From CAZSLZ01 sp964607865 (lineage in GTDB: Bacteria > Vulcanimicrobiota > JAJTBE01 > CAZSLZ01), in NCBI GenBank assembly GCA_964607865.1, contig CAZSLZ010000153.1, positions 1 through 6,691 of the forward strand: DNA of 6,691 nucleotides, written 5' to 3'. The translations under genes were made by a program, and so were the position numbers. Positions 5,175 to 6,691 of this stretch are shown piece by piece; the stretch's first letter is position 1; each line of letters opens with the position of its first letter. The notes beneath the pieces were generated by a model that searched no databases, was not told the origin of the DNA, and saw nothing but the letters and a program-made list of their open reading frames with translations.

Positions 5175-6659
5175 ATGAAAAACAGTTTTAATTTATTATT
5201 GGTTGAGGATAACCCGGAACATCTTTCCTTTCAGAAAAAATCCATTGAAAAACTGGATAACATCGATAAGGTGTTTACTGCCAAAAGTTCCAAGGACGCT
5301 CTTGAGTTGTTATCAAAAAACAATATTCATCTTATGGTTCTCGATTATGACCTCCCCGACTCCGACGGGCTTTCTTTTCTGGAAACCATTTCGGATAAAA
5401 CCATAAGCATGGCTGTAGTTATGGTAACCGGCCTGGGTAATGAGAAAGTTGCCGTAAAAGCCATGAAGCTTGGTGCTTATGATTATGTGGTGAAGGATCG
5501 GAGCCTGTTAAAGAAATTACCCGATGTTATTCGCAGATCTCTCGATAAATACCGGCTTTCCCAATCTCTGATGAAAATGGAACAGCAGTTGAGGGAATCC
5601 AGGGAACGGTTCAAGGAGCTGTATGAGAATGCCAATTCCGGCTTCATCAGTGTTGATATGAAAACTGGCCTGTTCATACGCCCCAATAAGAAATTTGAAG
5701 AGATAACCGGTTTCACCGCAGAAGAAATTTCTACAATGAAATATTATAATTTACCGGTAGAATCAGAAAAGGACAGGTTCGTTTCTTATTATAATAATTG
5801 GATAAAAGGCTTGGTTGATGAGAAAAAAGCTCCCACTGATTTTGAAATGAAAATCAGGACAAAAAACAATCGGGAGTGCTATGCCAAGTGTATGGTTTCC
5901 ATAATGCCCAGAATTAATGAAATGTTTATAACACTTAATGATGTAACTGAGAGAAAAGCTCTGGAAGAAAAACTGAAAAAAGCTAACGAACAATTGAAAA
6001 GTTATACGAAGAATTTGGAAAAAAAGGTGGATGAACTGGAAAAGAGCCTGATTATTGAACCAGCATTGGAGCATCCTACCGACTCGGCGCGGAAATATAA
6101 ACTTGATTTTGGGTGCTCTTACCTTGTCTGCGAGGAACGCCCTGCAAAAAGTTATGAGGTCTTCAAGGATATGGTTTCTCACGGAATTTTCGGGCTTATC
6201 ATAACCCGCACTTATCCTGGCAGAATTCAGCAGTTATATCACCTGGAAAAAACCCCAGTGGTCTGGCTTTCCAAAAACAAAGAGGAAACTTCTTCCATTC
6301 CCGGAGCAAACCTGGGTAGCCTGCTTTATACAATTTCTGAATTTATGGAAAAAAGTAAGGAAAGCGTTATTATTCTTGATGGGCTGGAATATCTTATAAC
6401 CGTCAATGAGTTTAACCGCTGTATTCAGTTCCTGTATGACCTGTTTGAAATTATCATGGTTAATAAGGCTGTATTGATCATTCCCATGAATTCGGAAGCT
6501 GTGGAGATAAAGGAAGTTGCAATACTGAAACGTTCAACCGAAGACGTTCAGGATGTAGATAACCAGTGCAAGTCTTGTCAGGCAGGTTTTCTGAAATGTG
6601 CCAAAAACTCCACGTTCCCCTTGGGCCCTGTTATAGGGGATTTTACGGTTCCTATTTGA
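5175..6659 (+). CDS. Response regulator with REC, PAS and DUF835 domains
   Basis: The 494-residue protein starts with a full receiver domain (about 5-122): acidic pair E11-D12, phospho-acceptor D57 in VLDYDLPDSDG, T85 in VMVTG, and K107 in YDYVVKD. A PAS domain follows (about 143-260; GFISVDMKTG and the closing DVTERK), then a charged coiled coil (about 260-292). A DUF835 domain spans about 308-452, with CSYLVCEERPAKSYEVFKDM, GLIITRTYP, VVWLSK and VIILDGLEYLITVNEF. A 40-residue Cys-bearing tail (CKSCQAGFLKC, 465-475) ends it. There is no DNA-binding or histidine-kinase domain, so output is probably through protein contacts. DUF835 is best known from archaeal signalling proteins; its fold resembles a RecA/KaiC-like domain without a Walker A loop (inference). 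AAAGG lies eight bases before the ATG. The cognate kinase is not in the window; the divergent receptor kinase is a possible but unproven partner. Confidence 0.92.
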   Translation: MKNSFNLLLVEDNPEHLSFQKKSIEKLDNIDKVFTAKSSKDALELLSKNNIHLMVLDYDLPDSDGLSFLETISDKTISMAVVMVTGLGNEKVAVKAMKLGAYDYVVKDRSLLKKLPDVIRRSLDKYRLSQSLMKMEQQLRESRERFKELYENANSGFISVDMKTGLFIRPNKKFEEITGFTAEEISTMKYYNLPVESEKDRFVSYYNNWIKGLVDEKKAPTDFEMKIRTKNNRECYAKCMVSIMPRINEMFITLNDVTERKALEEKLKKANEQLKSYTKNLEKKVDELEKSLIIEPALEHPTDSARKYKLDFGCSYLVCEERPAKSYEVFKDMVSHGIFGLIITRTYPGRIQQLYHLEKTPVVWLSKNKEETSSIPGANLGSLLYTISEFMEKSKESVIILDGLEYLITVNEFNRCIQFLYDLFEIIMVNKAVLIIPMNSEAVEIKEVAILKRSTEDVQDVDNQCKSCQAGFLKCAKNSTFPLGPVIGDFTVPI

Positions 6660-6691
6660 ATTATCCTGGTTCAATCAGCGAAAGTTACGAT

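Noticed and set aside
5203..6182. Frames at 5203-5406 (plus) and at 5483-5716 and 5763-6182 (minus) inside the response regulator gene
   Set aside because: They are shadows of the REC-PAS-DUF835 coding region; their Phe-rich translations mirror its A-rich codons.
1..6691. CRISPR array, tRNA/rRNA gene, insertion sequence or phage attachment site
   Set aside because: No regularly spaced repeats, no cloverleaf-like segment, and no transposase or terminal inverted repeats were seen in a read of both strands.
6660..6691. Terminator after the response regulator
   Set aside because: The 32 bases to the window end contain no stem-loop with a T-run.

Overview
The window looks like an accessory-meets-housekeeping stretch of a low-GC (roughly 40%) bacterial chromosome. 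Shine-Dalgarno sites are strong and canonical (GGAGG, AAGAGGTGAT), promoters are sigma-70/SigA-like, and TTG starts occur. A Ser/Thr-kinase receptor, a Pcm and a DUF835 signalling protein together suggest an anaerobic, Firmicutes-like lineage. The taxonomic guess is weak, and nothing here fixes the species.

Layout. An intergenic region at 4953-5174 divides two transcription units that run away from each other. Leftward (minus strand), in transcription order: (1) an 88-residue membrane-anchored small protein with an Ada-like H/C-C-C zinc-binding motif (4686-4952); (2) a Ser/Thr-kinase-like protein with one transmembrane segment (3327-4670); (3) a LivK-type (Peripla_BP_6) ligand-binding domain (2244-3314); (4) pcm, protein-L-isoaspartate methyltransferase (1529-2170); (5) a YciO-type Sua5/YrdC-family protein (805-1422); (6) miaA, tRNA dimethylallyltransferase, cut off by the window start (1-803). 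Rightward (plus strand): one 494-residue REC-PAS-coiled coil-DUF835 protein (5175-6659).

The main observation is that items (2) and (3) are in the same reading frame and are separated by one TAG codon at 3327-3329. The second half has no signal peptide, no Shine-Dalgarno site and no ATG start; it begins directly at the mature ligand-binding fold. The first half ends just after a transmembrane helix and a TPR-like linker. Together they read as one receptor of about 808 residues: cytoplasmic kinase-like domain, membrane helix, extracytoplasmic linker, ligand-binding domain. The amber codon could be a nonsense mutation, a sequencing error, or a recoded or read-through codon (pyrrolysine is possible but unproven). 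The kinase-like domain is itself degenerate at several catalytic positions.

The signalling genes (zinc-motif protein, receptor kinase, and the divergent response regulator) may form one sensory locus. It is controlled from two physically overlapping divergent promoters at about 4994-5030. The three housekeeping genes downstream (pcm, yciO-like, miaA) are in the same orientation, with gaps of 73, 106 and 1 bases. No terminator was seen between them, so they may be partly read from the same promoter.
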